DNA of 64,000 nucleotides from Chondrosia reniformis. Its lineage: Eukaryota; Porifera; Demospongiae; Chondrillida; Chondrillidae. The stretch covers positions 3,164,501 to 3,228,500 of the forward strand of contig OX359196.1 of assembly GCA_947172415.1 (NCBI GenBank), written 5' to 3'. Shown here in pieces: positions 63,554 to 64,000 of the stretch. The position numbers and the translations under genes were made by a program. The notes beneath the pieces are model-generated. The model was given only the letters and a program-made list of their open reading frames with translations. It had not been told where the DNA came from and made no database searches. Position 1 is the stretch's first letter, and every line of letters begins with the position of its first letter.

Positions 63554-64000
63554 TATCCATGTGTGTACGTTTTCCATGTGTACAGTAGAATCTCATAACG
63601 AAATTGCTCATAGTGAATGTCTTAAGTATAGTGAAGGCTAATTACACTCAAGTACACTACACAGTGAAAGTTACTGGCAATATTAAAATTACAATCAAGT
63701 ACTACACAGTACAAGTTACAAATTTAAGAGGGCCAAGTGACTGTACAATATTAAAATGACAATCAAGTACTAGCTACACATGCAGTGCAAGTTACAAATT
63801 TAAAGAGATCCAAGTGACCCCTAGGATAATCAGTATTTTAAACAGTACAAGACTTTAGTCACACTAGTACTGTTGCAGGCTTTTAAATCCTCAACTACTG
63901 CATAGAGAGTAGTAGTTGATACAGATCATCCAATTGCATGGTAGAACAATGGCCTACCAATTACCTTTTCACATCTTAGTATAGACTGAAGATGATGCAT

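Larger units (their letters stand above)
60811..64000. other. low-copy flank beyond the satellite
   Basis: The 13-mer stops here. The DNA contains duplicated and inverted blocks, microsatellite-like (aaat)n and (at)n tracts, and no convincing gene. The open frame at 63,249-63,482 overlaps a hairpin and is not supported. A dispersed element of about 85 bases (caatcaagtac..cacagtgcaagttacaaattt) appears at 62,105, 62,230, 63,690 and 63,755 in direct and at 62,566-62,630 in inverted orientation. Confidence 0.7.

Overview
The window is eukaryotic, non-genic repeat DNA. No intact cellular gene, rRNA gene or canonical tRNA gene is visible. About two thirds of it is one degenerate 13-bp satellite, consensus ACTAGTACATACA. 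It runs in a single orientation from base 1 to about 60,810 and is broken only by insertions. The insertions are animal-type transposable elements: APE-type and restriction-like-endonuclease (RLE) non-LTR retrotransposons, a Ty3/gypsy remnant, pogo-like and piggyBac-like MITEs, and a tRNA-derived SINE-like repeat. A (TTAGGG)-type telomeric motif lies inside one of them. This fits an AT-rich metazoan genome. From memory, the two large reverse-transcriptase families are common in sponges and cnidarians, so an early-branching animal is my best guess, at low confidence.

Layout. 1-5,008: satellite with one small palindromic insertion. 5,009-14,692: a 9.7-kb structure bounded by two inverted copies of a 1.1-1.2-kb element with terminal inverted repeats; between them lie more satellite and an internally deleted CR1/L2/jockey-like LINE (6,643-8,003). 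14,693-25,092: satellite with two loci of a 337-bp tRNA-derived repeat and a 620-bp insertion bounded by direct repeats. 25,104-29,474: a near full-length but decayed RLE-type LINE on the minus strand, with Myb-like, RT, zinc-knuckle and RLE domains and an 11-bp target duplication. 30,003-30,376: a hairpin-headed element. 32,219-35,375: a second minus-strand RT element with a different architecture (Cys-rich finger, RT, zinc motif, PD-(D/E)XK-like domain). 35,376-44,250: satellite containing a nearly perfect 2,121-bp tandem duplication. 44,251-45,093: the 3' end of a Ty3/gypsy element (integrase end, polypurine tract, LTR). 45,094-47,344: an unrelated array of about 123-bp (41-codon) units. 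47,533-47,936: a complete copy of the hairpin-headed element. 50,095-50,611: pogo-like MITE. 53,140-53,621: piggyBac-like MITE with a telomere-repeat hairpin. 60,811-64,000: the array ends and low-copy sequence begins, with a 1,491-bp-period duplication, inverted repeats and a hammerhead-ribozyme-like core.

The elements do not form a pathway; they are successive insertions in a satellite sink. The satellite serves as its own control: related higher-order copies preserve empty target sites for the pogo-like and piggyBac-like insertions. Relative order of events can be read: old diverged 13-mers, higher-order duplications (periods roughly 104 to 2,121 bp), TE insertions, and a recent 2.1-kb duplication.
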